From Sebastes aleutianus (taxonomy: Eukaryota; Chordata; Actinopteri; Perciformes; Sebastidae), in assembly GCA_916700875.1 (NCBI GenBank), contig CAKAKS010000013.1, forward strand, positions 8,052,686 through 8,116,685: a stretch of DNA of 64,000 bases. Direction: 5' to 3'. Each line of letters starts with the position of its first letter. The first letter of the stretch is position 1. Below the pieces are notes generated by a model. It was not told the DNA's origin. It was given only the letters and a program-made list of their open reading frames with translations, and did not search any database. Position numbers and translations under genes: made by a program. Positions 1-12,100 of this stretch are shown here, in pieces.

Positions 1-765
1 CGTAATGAAGAACAATTAAGATGTTTATTGTCACAAAAACATTTGCAGAAGCAAAAAAGTGGTGAAAGACACATTAGAATACATGTTTCATAATAGAGTC
101 CAATCTACTTCACACTAGGAGGGTGTAACGATCAGGACCAGAGGACATGCAGGGTCAAGATTGGTGCAATTTGGACAATATTAATAAACTTTGAATAAAC
201 AAGTGACATCACTCTGAGCTTTAGTTCTCTGCAGACTGAGTCCAGCATGTCATCAGCAGCAGGTCTTTACAGACAGCAGCTCATTGACTGAACTTCACTT
301 CTGCTGCTGGATGCTGGATAGAATAACGTTACAACCAAACTAGTCTGAGTGGATAGTCTACAGGGACAGCACCACTCTGAACCTGAAACTCAACTAGTGG
401 ATGTTTCTACCATACTAACTTATAACTTTACCACCAGCTAAATACCTCCACTAATTAAATCCATGTTCTACTTTACAGGTTATGTCAAAGCAAGTGATTA
501 ATATGTCTATTTAGTAATTAATACATCTGATAAGTTCATCAGTGTTTCTGACCACTAGTAGTCAGACTTGAGTGTGTTTTTACTGGCAAACAAGACTGAA
601 CTTAACAGGTGTTTCTGAGTAGTCGTGATGTGACTCAACTATATCAGGTGTATTACTGAGGACCAACGAAGAGCAGAGTTGAGTGTTTAGTTCAAGTTGA
701 AATCACAAATGAGAATTCATCCAGACATTAATGTGAACATTTACTTCATTTCTCCTCTCTCCCAG

Positions 766-2903
766 TTGGACAAACAGATCTGGAATGAGCAGCAGAGACA
801 AAAGGAAGCTGAGAGAGAACTGAAGCGACGGTTGACCAAGAAAACTGAGGTTCATCTTTTCATTCAAATCATTGTTTCATCTTCTCCATTTGATATTGAT
901 TTGTTGCTGAGACAAACTGAAATAACTGAAACACGAAGTAGTGAAACAATCAATTTATTCACATTCAATCTAATCTGTGATCAAATATGATAAGTATTAA
1001 ATTGTTTAAAGTTTAAAGTTTTATTTTCAATTACATGTTGAACTCATCAGTTCGGTTGTTCACTGACTGTTACACCTGACAGTCTAAATGTGCTCTGAGT
1101 ATTAAACCTGAGTCAAACCACAACATCCAGCCAATCAGAAACTAGTTCATCAGGATATAATGTGGACTAAATAAAGTACTGAATGAAACTAAATGTCTCT
1201 CTTCATCTCTCTTTACCTCCAGATTGAGAAGAAGCTCCAGGAGGAGAAGACTAAAAGGGAGGAAGCTGAGAAAGAAGTGGAGAACCTAAAGAAAGAGATT
1301 GAGACCAAGGTTAATTTATTACCTAAAACACTGTTTAATCATGTATCTGTGTTTTCATCTCACTTTATTTGAATCATCTTCATAACTGATATTTGTCTGA
1401 AACCACGACAACTGAAACTAAACATGAGAACAAATCTGAGAAACTAAATATCTGAAACTCAAGTGCCACTGAAACACAAATAAGTGAAATAGTAAATCTA
1501 TTTATTCACATTCAATCTAATCTGTGATCACATTTAAAGTTCCTATTTTCTAGTAACATGTTGAATTCATCATTTAAGTCGTTCACTGATTGTTAAACCT
1601 GATATTTACAGTCTAGATGTGCTCAGAGTAAACAGGTTAAACCTGAGACTAACTATGTGCTCATTATCACAACATCCAGCCAATCAGAAACTAGTTCATC
1701 AGGATATAATGTGGACTAAATAAAGTACTGAATGAAACTAAATGTCTCTCTTCATCTCTCTTTACCTCCCAGTGGCAGCAGAAACTCCATGATGAGAAGA
1801 CTAAAAGGGAGGAAGCTGAGAAAAAAGTGGAGAACCTAAAGAAAGAGATGGAGACCAAGGTTCATTTATTAATTAAATCACTGTTTATTCATTTATCTGT
1901 GTTTTCATCTCACTTTCTTTTAATCTTCTTCACAATTTATTGATATTCATCTGAAACCAAAACAATTTAAACTGGAAGATTACAAATTACAATTAATCAC
2001 ATTTATTCCCATTTGATAATTCTCCCAGAGGAAGGAGGACAAGAGCAGCTCAGCCAGTCAGAGCTCAGCTACAGGACCTCTCATTGTCGTTGAGGTCAAC
2101 CAACAGGACAGATATATCCGTCTCATAAACACGTCTAATCAGGTAATGCTGTTTGTGTGTGTTTGAACACACTATAAGTACTTTATAAGTGTGTAGAATA
2201 TGTTCAGCAGTACATTAACCAAGTGCATCCTGGGATATTCTGATGGACAAACCAAGATAATGACCTGATGTTTACCCCAGAATCACTTTCTCTTGTTTTC
2301 ATGTGAAGACAAAAATAACAGACAATCATTTACTGTATAAACACAATGGATTCAACTGTAAAGTCGTCCACACGCGATCACCGGTAAAACTGTTTTCCTC
2401 TGGGGAGAGCGGTGCTGACTAGGCAGAAACACTGCACTCAAAGTTCAAATTATTTCAGCTTTGACCTCGGTTGCTGCTGACCTGTCAGAGCGCAACCAAT
2501 GAGATAACAGCTGCAACTGTTGTTGCCTAGAAACAGTAAATCACATTCCTTGCTCACTTTTTGATGACATATAATACCTGCACTGTGCACCTTGTGATGA
2601 GTGAAGAGCACATTTCTTATCATGTGAAGGCAGCTTAACATTAATGTATTAGTCTCTTTTAGTCTCATCCTCCCTCTGGTGCCTAATTTCCCTCCTACAG
2701 GACCAACCACTGGGAGGCTGGAGGTTAGAAACGGAGGTCAACAGAAAAATCATCTCATACACATTTGAGAAATCATTCAAACTCACGTCTGGAAGCTTTA
2801 CCACTGTGAGTCTTTGTTGATTTCTCAATTTATGGTGTTGCATTTTTCCTTTATTTCTTCTTAATTTCACCACTGTTGTTGAGTTCCATTAGAAATGAAA
2901 GGA

Positions 2904-2971
<68 letters not shown>

Positions 2972-3166
2972 TAACATATTTGTGTTACTTTAATGATTCA
3001 GTGATTCTGCTTGTGAGTCTGTGATTTTTGTATTTTACAGATGGCTGGCCCAGGTTGTGTTCAGACCACTGACCTGTGGTGGAAGGACTTGATGTCCTGG
3101 AACTCTGGATACAATCTGAAGTTCACCCTCATCAGCAACACTGACGTCCGATATCAACTCAATTAA
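766..3166 (+). CDS. Ig-coil-LTD gene, copy 0 (3' part: coiled-coil exons and lamin tail domain)
   Basis: Only the 3' end is in the window. Exons: 766-849, 1223-1309 and 1773-1859 (coiled coil, 28, 29 and 29 codons), then 2029-2142, 2701-2805 and 3041-3166 (lamin tail domain, stop TAA). All junctions are phase 0 and the joined frame is open. The coil exons are rich in K, E and Q with repeated REEAEKEVENLKKE-type heptads. The tail reads in order RYIRLINTSNQ, then DQPLGGWRLETEV, then TDLWWKDLMSWNSG and NLKFTLISN, matching the lamin tail pattern (KxxRLxNxSxxDQxxGGW, then TDLxWKxxxxWxxG). It ends QLN, two residues shorter than copy A. Its Ig and membrane exons lie outside the window and are inferred from copy A. 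No CaaX box follows the LTD. An AAT microsatellite sits in the last intron. Confidence 0.8.
2903..2969. repeat. (AAT)n microsatellite in last LTD intron of copy 0
   Basis: About 22 AAT units with one interruption near the end. The same repeat occupies the same intron in copies A and B, so it predates the gene duplications. Confidence 0.9.
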
Positions 3167-4627
3167 TTCTCACTGAGCGGTTATTAATTAGCCAGCTGTC
3201 ATACTCGTTTTCTGTCTGTCTATTTTTTTTTGGTAAAGGGTTGAAAAAGTTACCATCAGTAACACCAGAATGCATTCTGAATGGTAAATAGTGATGTAAA
3301 CATTAAACATCAGGAACAGCAGGACTTGGCTCTTCCTGCAATAACACATGTTGTAATGATCAGTAAACACTGGAGAACATCTCTGTTTGATTTGATCAGA
3401 TCAAACTTTATTATGTTTCTTCATTGACATTCTTGGAGGTGTATTCCATTTCTCTTTTGCTCTCATTATGTTATTGCTCCTACTTTTCATGTCGACAGTG
3501 TCTTGTTAACCCTCGTGGGCTGGGCACCTTTTAGTGGATGCTGCTTCGAAAAAATAAATGTACTCACTCTTCTTCTGGTAAATTCAACAATTCAAAACAT
3601 GTTTCGTTTGAAATTTGGTGGAAAGTCTGCATTTGTTTTATTTTTGTTTATATATATTTTACTGAAAAACAAATCTTTCATTGTTGAGGGAAAACATTCT
3701 GAAATCTCAGATATTGAAATGCTATAAAGACAAAGGATTAAATAAATTAATCTCAAAATTAAAACATGAGCTATGCCACTCAGAAACTTTTATTTTGTAT
3801 GTTTACTGGATTGAATATTTATATTAGATCTTTGTTATTCTATGTGTTGTAATATTTGTAATTCAATTTATACTGTCAATACTCATTTTCTTTTGTAATG
3901 CAAAGATAAAAAAATTAATACATGTTTGATATTTTCACTCCAGATGCTGTACATTATATGAAGTATATCAACTTCCAAATATATATATATATTTTATATT
4001 TGTCCTGTGAGATACGATTTACAATATATATAAAATATGTCATTTTGTATTTATAGAGTGATGTTTGTACATTCTTGACTGAAGCCACTCAATCTTTTTT
4101 TTCATTTACATGTTTTCTGTTCATCTAAACAAATAAGAGTAGTCTGTGTATATGTTGCTTAAATACAAAATAAAGAAAGTAAAACAGGTTGTGAACATTA
4201 ATACCTGTTTTAAACTGTTGTTGTGTCGACCAAAGCTGATCAGACCGTGAACATCTTGTTGTTTCTACAGAGCTTCTATAACACCTCTTCTATTCATATA
4301 TTCTCTCATGTGGTTTGTGTCTGAGGAGCTCAAATTATCAGCAGCATCTGTAGAGTCTAAAACTAAACATGGAACAACAACATGTACTGAGAAAACTGTC
4401 GTCTGGCTTTTTAAAAATAGTCCGTGCATCAGTCAGTACCTCTGTGGTTGTTAACCTTTCTGTGTGTGAGAAAGTCTAACAGCCACTGCAAGTATGAACA
4501 AGTAACAGAGACGTTTGACACCTTATAGCCAACTTGAACAAAGGTCAAAGTAAAGACAGAAGATTAAATGTTAAAACGTCTTTTCTTGATGACCAAACGA
4601 CCTTTGACCTGTAAACATGAGGACCAG
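3167..4627. repeat. Duplicated 3' flank of the Ig-coil-LTD gene (first of three copies)
   Basis: No coding exon is seen here. This stretch holds the 3' UTR and flank of copy 0. It is closely similar to 16357-17520 downstream of copy A and 43493-44520 downstream of copy B. Shared landmarks are a block with CCAGAATGCATTCTGAATGG just after the stop and a CCTCGTGGGCTGGGCACC block further on. A likely weak poly(A) signal (AGTAAA) lies near 3362; the other copies have AATAAA or AGTAAA at the same place. The last part, from about 4255, is the 3' flank of the FcR-like gene on the other strand and recurs at about 44860. Confidence 0.7.
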
Positions 4628-6164
4628 TTATTTCTGCTTGACTCTGAGTTTCCCACAATGCAGTAGTCCCACCAGCAGCAGCAGCAGAGCCACCATCACT
4701 ATGGTGGACACAGTCCTCAAGACCAGGACCACATGTATGAAGTGGTCTGAGGAGGGACACGTCTCTCTGTGAAGTGCTGCAGAGACAACAGGACACATCT
4801 GCTGTAACACCAGGACAGTATTAACAGGACGTAACAGGTCGTCTCTGAGGGCTTTCTGGAGCTTTACTCTGACACAAACTGAAAACTGATCCTCAAACTG
4901 ACTTTCTTACCTAACCGGCTCTCTGGTGATCCTCCAGCTCCAGAGATGTCACACTTGTAGAGTCCTTCATCAGACCAGGAGACGCTGTGGATGGTCATCT
5001 CTCCTGTAGAGCTGCTCCTGATGAGGAGGCCATCTTTATAGAAATCAGCTGTGAGGTTGGAGGAAGTGGTCTTGTTCCTGCAGCTCAGAGTCACATCGTT
5101 TCCCTCCGTCACAGGGAGGACAGGACTCTCCAGGATCACTGAACCAGCTGGAAAACAAAGGTTCTTTAGCTGGTCATGAAATGTTATGTAATTCACATTT
5201 ACTCAAGTTGTCGGACAACTGCTATGAGTTTAATGTTTTCTTCAAACTCACAACATTTCCAGCCTGTTCTCATTACCAGGGCGTTAAATACCGAGGCTTT
5301 GTCACGGCCGTCGGCACCCTTTAGCGCCAGTATGAAACAAACCGGCGCAGCGTTGCCCCCTCCCAAAGTGATTCCAAGGGGCTGTGGCAAAGCGGCCGTA
5401 TGTGACGAGTTGGGATGACAGCGTTTTGGGATTTCCTGTAAAGACGTTTCATAGAAACTTCAACCTACCAGTGACGGTGATGTTGACACCATCGCTCCTC
5501 TCTCCTCCTTCAGTCTCACACCAGTACTCTCCAGCTTCTGCTGGATAGGCTCTTAGAATCGTGCCGGATAGCACCAGCGTCCTCTCGTTGCAGGCTGAAA
5601 TAAACTCCTCTGCGTTCCTGATCCCTCTCAGCTGAGTGGAGCCATCGAGACCCTCGCAGTGAAAATGGACTGACTCGTATTCAAAGAACTGCAGTCTGAT
5701 TGGAATGATACGAAAAGCTGCATCTGAGACAGAAAGACGGACAAGAAATGAGTTCTCTCAGATGAAACCTACATGTTATAAAGCACAATATCAAGACCAT
5801 GTATCTGCAAATGTGGCCGATACAGTTTAAATTTGAACACTCTGATATTCCCACTCAATGAGAATTGAATTCAAGCCAGTTCAGATTCAGCGATACGTAA
5901 AGAAAATGTAATAAGTTTAATGATATCATAGCTTCGATCAATGTTCGTACGAGGTTTGATGAAGGATTGCGTCCTACTTACCTCTGTTCTGAACATGTAC
6001 ACTGAGCAGAATGAATACGAGTATCACTGGATAGACAAAGGAAAGACACATATCACCCATTGACTCATTCACTATATATACTTACATATACAGGAATATG
6101 TAAAACTTAAAACAAAGACACTTCAGTACTCACTCAGTCTGAAGCAGAGAGCTGTAACCTCCAT
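4628..6164 (-). CDS. Fc receptor-like membrane protein with two Ig domains, copy 1
   Basis: Five exons on the minus strand: 6134-6164, 5982-6026, 5469-5723, 4911-5147, 4628-4776. They splice (all junctions phase 1) into 238 codons plus TAA. Exon 1 and a 45-bp mini-exon encode a signal peptide beginning MEVTALCFRL, the split-leader layout known for Fc receptors. Exon 3 encodes Ig domain 1 (cysteines in VHFHCEG and EYWCETEGG). Exon 4 encodes Ig domain 2 (VTLSCRNK, LYKCDISG) with an N-glycosylation site (NLT). Exon 5 encodes the transmembrane segment and a tail of about ten residues ending CGKLRVKQK. There is no ITIM or ITAM. An arginine at the start of the hydrophobic stretch (VLVLRTVST) could pair with an acidic adaptor such as FcR-gamma; this is inference. 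Family assignment to the fish FcR-like/leukocyte Ig-like receptor group rests on domain layout. It is divergent from the Ig-coil-LTD gene starting at 8450. Confidence 0.8.
5235..5425. repeat. Insertion-like GC-rich segment in intron 3 of FcR-like copy 1
   Basis: This stretch is markedly more GC-rich than the surrounding intron, and a related segment is present in copy 2 (45834-46024). It contains TTTGTCACGGCCGTCGGCAC; a similar CTCGTCACGTACC / TTTGTCACGCCCCTTGGC pattern occurs upstream of each FcR-like gene near 6270 and 46875. It looks like an old fragment of a dispersed repeat, not an exon. Confidence 0.4.
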
Positions 6165-8449
6165 GTCGTCTTGTTGCTGTCTGAGCATCAGACTGAAATA
6201 CAGCTGAAGTTTAATGTAGATGAGAGCTTCCTCTTCCTGTTCAGTTTGTTCAACACATTCTCATCTCAACTCGTCACGTACCTCTGCTTTGTCACGCCCC
6301 TTGGCCTCACTTTATTTTTACCATCAAAACCACTATAGTTACCCTTGGCGTCACTTTAGGATTAGGCAATAAAACCACTATAGTTAGGTTCACAAAAGAA
6401 CTACATGGTTGAGCTTAAAACTGCTACGTTTGTACAGAAAAAAGACTCTGAACGTTGTGAATACGGGACACGGACAAACAGCTGATTGCAACATGGGACA
6501 CCAACAGCGGCCTCCTGGATGAAAGTCTTGTGTTTTGCTGGGCTTTCCATTGACTACGATGTAAACCCCTCCGTGTCAATATTTAACTATCAGGGAAAGT
6601 GCTGCGGCGACAACATATTCAAATGTAAATTTGTAAATTGTAATTTGTTGACCCCTTCATTCTCTACCTGTCCACCAGATGGCCTCAGACTTTTCCACCT
6701 GACTCTCATTCACCTGCTCACCTGTTCCTCATTCCCTAATTACCCCTCACAGTATTTATACCAGCCCATCTCCAGCTGCTCCTCGTCAGATTGTTAATGA
6801 TGCGCATGTCTTTGCTATCTGAACCTGAACCTGAACTGTTCCTGCTTTTCTTTGATACCTGTTCCTGTGTTTTGGTGTTTTGTCCGTTCCTGACCACCTT
6901 GACCAACAGCTGAAAGACAACTGGATGTTTTGTTTTGCAGGCAGAAATCTTTTGTTAAAGCTGCTACAGTCAGCGTTAACATTACCGAGTGTCAAATCTG
7001 AGGTTTATAGATGAAGCTGTTTGGAGCTGAGAAACAAGTCCTGTTCTGCCCCCTGCAGTGAGATAACAGACCTAACAACTGCCCTTTTCCCCAAGATGAT
7101 AAGACATAAAAAGACAATGTTATCACTCCTGAAGGATTTAATTGCAGCTGTAATATTTTATACTAGTTATCAACAGGCTCAAAGTTCAGCTGATCATAAA
7201 AACACTTAAAGTAAAACTGAGCGTAGGAAAACAGAACCAATCACCATACTGTGTTTAAAGTTTAACTGTAAAATAATTAATACTTTCTTTAGCTTTAGAC
7301 TTTAACTAACATGTACATCAGATCTCAACTTATTGTAATCTCTGTAATTTATTGGTGATTTATTTGTTGCTGCTGGTTTAAGCTAAATCTAAAGCAGCCA
7401 ACTGCACTGGTGTTAAGATAACAGCTTATCAATCATTTACAGACTTTGACTTTGCAGTCTGAAGAAATGTCCGACACATCATGAAACTGGTATGTCGTCT
7501 TAATTTATTTCTACCTCTTCTACATGTTTCAACTTCTATTTTAAAAGACACTGTCAAAAAGAAAACCTGGTCTGCCTTTAGACAATAAATATAGTTTATA
7601 AAAGAGAAATAAAGTTTATTTTATAGCCTTTGTGTCGGTGGAAATGTTGTATCCGTGTGTAAAATGTATTTCAATTGCCGGGTAATTGTGAATCCAGCAG
7701 CATCAAATCACACATAGATGTTATAGTAGACGTACTGTCTGTGTTGACAAAAGTATTATTTAATATCATTTAAAATCACAATGAATAATTGTAAATGTGG
7801 TGTGTGTGTGTGTAACATAGACTACAACATACAGGGTGTGACAAACAATTGTGAAACACAAAAACTAACAACTTCACATACAGATAAATACACAAATATT
7901 ACTAATAATTATTTTATAATAAAGATTCAGATTATTTATTTGATTGATTCAAAATTGTATTTTTAAATCAGCCAAGTCGTATCAATTACAAAACAACAAC
8001 CTTTTCTTGTTAAACCCCTGAGATCCACGATCCCGAGCCCATCCAATCACCGAAAAATGCAATTCTTGCATCATTTTTATCAATTCTCCAGTGGTAAAAA
8101 ATGGTTAAATTTAGCTGCAAATCCGTTTAACAAATGGTATCAACACAAACATTTGCTGCAACAACTTAGGGACTACACTTTTACAATTAATTTTCAAATT
8201 AATTGATTTATTAATTCATGATTATTTCTGATTTATAACTAGAACAACTTGACACACAGTGCTGAGCTGCATCTCAAATCAATCTTCAGGTTCCCAGATT
8301 TCAGATGATGTACACCACGTCTATGTGACATCTACTGTTGACCTGCTATCTCCCCCTAAAGACACCCTGGACCCCCTAAAGAAGACTAAAACAATTTAAA
8401 AGTGTGATTCTAATACACTGTATGACTGATTCATTTTCAGAGCTGCAGG
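6165..8449. other. Divergent intergenic region between FcR-like copy 1 and Ig-coil-LTD copy A
   Basis: This region holds the 5' flanks of two divergent genes. No coding exon is seen. About 6262-6600 is repeat-derived sequence with ACCACTATAGTTAGGTT blocks that recur at 46855-47545 and, more distantly, at 62940. About 6625-7010 is a dispersed-repeat-like block. The rest is AT-rich and matches about 48290-50299 upstream of copy C. Confidence 0.6.
6625..7010. repeat. Dispersed repeat-like block, first of two copies
   Basis: A pyrimidine-rich segment containing CACCTGACTCTCATTCACC and CAGTATTTATACCAGCCC. It recurs nearly unchanged at 48290-48685 as part of the unit duplication. The style (CTG/CCT-rich, with a TATA-like TATTTATA) suggests a retroelement end or LTR remnant, but no coding frame supports this. 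Confidence 0.35.
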
Positions 8450-9095
8450 ATGCTTCACCAGCCCAACGGACTGTCCTTTCAGTCTCCACTCAGACGCCTC
8501 TGTTTTTTGGTTTTCCATCTGCTCCTAACACACTCTTGTAGAGGTAACTCACACACAAATGCTGTCTTAAGCTCACACTAGGGTTGTAACAGTATCGGTA
8601 CAATGGTATACCGTGGTTTGAAAGCTCACGGTTATCATACGGTGTCCATTTGCTTTTCAGTAATATTGCTTAGAGCAGATTAATAATCAATAATTAATTA
8701 ATATAAAAATATGGATCTATAATTAATAAATCAAAATGTGACTCATAAACCCACCTTATATATTATATTATTATATATATTAATATAATTTTGAACTGAG
8801 CCATGTTGGTTTTGAAAAAGTGTCCAACTGACCACTCCTATCTGAACTTAAAGTTTAGACTCTGAATTTAAATTTATTTTTTAGGATTAATACAAATTAG
8901 CTTCTCATAATTAATTCGTCCCTATTTGACATCTGGATATCCGCTGCAGAACGGTACCAAACACCGATATGATATAAACCACTGAATAAAACTTGATCAA
9001 TTGAATTAAATTGAATTAACCAATTTCCAAAACATAGATGAACCTTGTGGTCATAACATGTAGGTATACAAACACTACACAGACAGGCATATACA

Positions 9096-9132
<37 letters not shown>

Positions 9133-12100
9133 GCAAACAGGATCTAAAAATATTTGTCTCTCGCCGACTACCGTTAATGTTTTTTTCCGAAATAAGATCC
9201 CATGGTGGTCCACCGGAAACGGCGGGACTTCCTCTCTATTGGAGTTGATAACTTGTACTTCCTTTATTAAACTAGACATTTGTCTTTCCAGGCTCATCTC
9301 AGCCAATAGTAGCAACACTTGGCGATGACATCATTTTGCCATGTCATCTGGTACCTGCAGAAGATGCTACTGACTTGACGTTGGAGTGGACGAGGCCTGA
9401 CCTGAACCCCAGGTTTGTCCATGTGTGGCGTTCTGGTCAAGAACTCGTGAGTAAAAAACACAAATCCTTCGAGGGAAGAACATCACTGTTCCTCGATGAG
9501 CTGAAGTCTGGAAACATTTCACTGAAACTGTCCAAAGTGAAAATCGCTGATCAGGGAAGATACAGATGTTTTATTCCAGGACTGGACCGGCAATCTTTTG
9601 TTGAACTAGTTGTTGGTAAGTGCATGATATGTATGTTTGTGGTGCATGTTTTGCTCTTTTTTAAAGCCTCCTTGTGGCATTAGATAGCCACCTTTCAGGA
9701 TATTCAAAGAATCTTAATTTGGTGATGCACAATGTAAGCGTTCCACTTCTACCATTTTACATTTTTCCTTTTGCTCTGCATCAGGTGCTGTCTCCTCACC
9801 CGTCATAACTTTAGCAGGGATCAATAAGGCCAGCAGAGGAGTGTTGTTAGACTGCAGGTCTGAAGGCTGGTATCCAGAGCCTGAGGTGTTGTGGCTGGAC
9901 GGTGAGGGAAACCTCCTCTCTGCTGGACCTCCAGAGACAGTCAGAGGTCCTGATGACCTCTATACTGTCAGCAGCAGAGTGACTGTGGAGAAGAGACACA
10001 GCAACAGCTTCACCTGTAGAGTCCAACAGAAGAACACCAACCAGACCAGAGAGACACACATCTCTATTTCAAGTAAAAAAAAATATTGTGTTTTATTATG
10101 TGATTTACTATTTTACTTTCAAATTGCTAAGGATTTCTAATAATGTTATTCTGTGTTTTATCATTTCAGATGATTTCTTTAACGTCCAGTCCAGTTCTGC
10201 TCCCGTCATCACTGGTTTAGCTGTTAGTTTGGCTGTTTGGATCATCATGTTTATCCTGTTGCTTCTCTTTGTTGTGTGGAAATGGAGACAAATCATAATC
10301 AGTAAGTCACAAAGTTATGAATAAAAGTTATTCTCACAGTTTTTATGGTGTTGATAGAACATGTGATGGTATGTCTACTTTTATTTCCAATCAGCCAAAT
10401 TGTTAGGTGTTCTATTTTTATAACCCATTTTATATCTCATTGTAGACTCAAATGTCTCATATGCTGTGATATGTGCATGTCTTTTATACTTATTAACTCT
10501 ACTGCTTTTATGTTTTCACACAGAGACCAAGAGAAGCTGCAGGGATCAAACTGAAAAAGGAGAAAAGAAGAACGGTTCTGAAATTAATAAAAGTGAAGAT
10601 CAGTGTGTCACTGAAGAAAGAGAGAGAGAGCAGCTCATGACACATGAAACGGTGGAAATGGAGGTTCTGAAGGGAAACGAGCAGAAGAAGAGCAAACATG
10701 TAAGTAAAGAAACAGGACATTACTATGAATAAAGTTTGATCTGAGCAAGTTAAGCAACAAATAGGAGCTGTGTTTCCAAAAGAACCAAGAAGAGAACAAG
10801 AGCAGTGATGACTGAGAGCTAACTTTAACTGATATTCAGAGGTTCAAGAGAAATGGAACAGAAGAGGCACGATTCAGACAAAGAGATGAAGATGTGAGCA
10901 AACGTTAGAGGAGATTAGAATACAGAAATAAGAGAGATGAGCCAGAAAGGCAAGAAAAACATGTTTTGTTGTGTCTTCACTAATATAATAAAATCATGTC
11001 TTGTGTCATGTCTCTGTTCATCATCTCTCCTCTCAGTTTAAGAAGAAGAGATCTGAGCAGCAGCTCCAGGAGGAACAGCAGAGGAGGGAGGAACAGCAGA
11101 GGAGGGAGGAACAGCAGAGGAGGGAGGAGCAGAGGAGGGAGGAGCAGCAGAAGGAGGTTCAGGCCCTGAAAGAGGAGCTGGATACCAAGAAGAACGAGGT
11201 TCATCTTCACTTTAATAATATAACACATTGATTTCAGTTTGAAGTCACATTTTGTCATCTGTAGTGTAGATCAAACCTAACATAGTTCGTGTAGGTTACT
11301 TACAAAATAAATTGGTAACACTTCATTTTACAGGTCCATAAATTTCATGGTAAGTAGGTGATAATTAGCAAGTAACATAATTGAAATTTCTTTGAAATTA
11401 CCCCAATATTTACAGATAAATGTATAAAACATTACCCAAAGATTATTTAATAATGATAACACAAGTTTAAAGTCATGAAGTATCGAGGTGATAAAACAAT
11501 GTTTAGTATCTTTTAGAGCAGTTAAAGAGTCCAGGGTCTCCAGGACCTCATACTGAACATCAGGGTCAAACACTTCTCACATTAAAAGAAACACTAACAG
11601 ATGAATATATGTTTATTGTGTATCTGTGTCTGATCATGATTTACTAACAGTTGAAATCAACATCCATCTGTCTGTCTGTTAGCTGAAGGACAAACAACAA
11701 ACTAACATGCCGATGAAGACTAATGAAGAGTTGAAGGAGACAAAACATCAACTGAAGATCAAGAATGAAGAGATCAACCAGCTGAAGAGAGAAGTACACA
11801 CACACACACACACACACAACTCTCATCAGAATGAAGAACAATGAAGATGTTTATTGTAACATTAGAATACATGTTTCATAATAGAGTCCAATCTACTTCA
11901 CACTAGGAGGGTGTAACGATCAGGACCTCCAAAAGATCGATTTTATTAATGTATTAAAGAAATTAGTTGCGTGAAAACGAATGTGCGTTAACGCGTTACC
12001 TTTGACAGCCCTTGTTAAAACCAAACTCTTCTTCACTTCGCTGGAGTCAACAAGCTTGAGTGGATAGTGGATGTCTATTTGGTAATTAATACATCTGATA

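Noticed and set aside
697..990. MRIHPDINVN-type frames as independent small genes (about nine copies)
   Set aside because: The conserved upstream part is the intron 3' end of a duplicated coil exon. Only the downstream 24-28 codons fit the gene model. A longer exon through an upstream AG remains possible and is noted as a finding.
2450..2873. Minus-strand open frames of 86 and 74 codons opposite the LTD exons, repeated at 15649-15909
   Set aside because: They are antisense to the LTD exon and its intron, and recur only because the region is duplicated. No domain or splice logic supports them.
6486..6797. Open frame of 103 codons upstream of copy A, with a relative at 47491-47802
   Set aside because: It runs through repeat-derived DNA, differs between the two units, and has no recognisable domain or splice signals.
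8897..9328. Open frames on both strands through the TA repeat (Tyr-Ile runs)
   Set aside because: They arise from the dinucleotide repeat. The real exon in this stretch starts at 9292.
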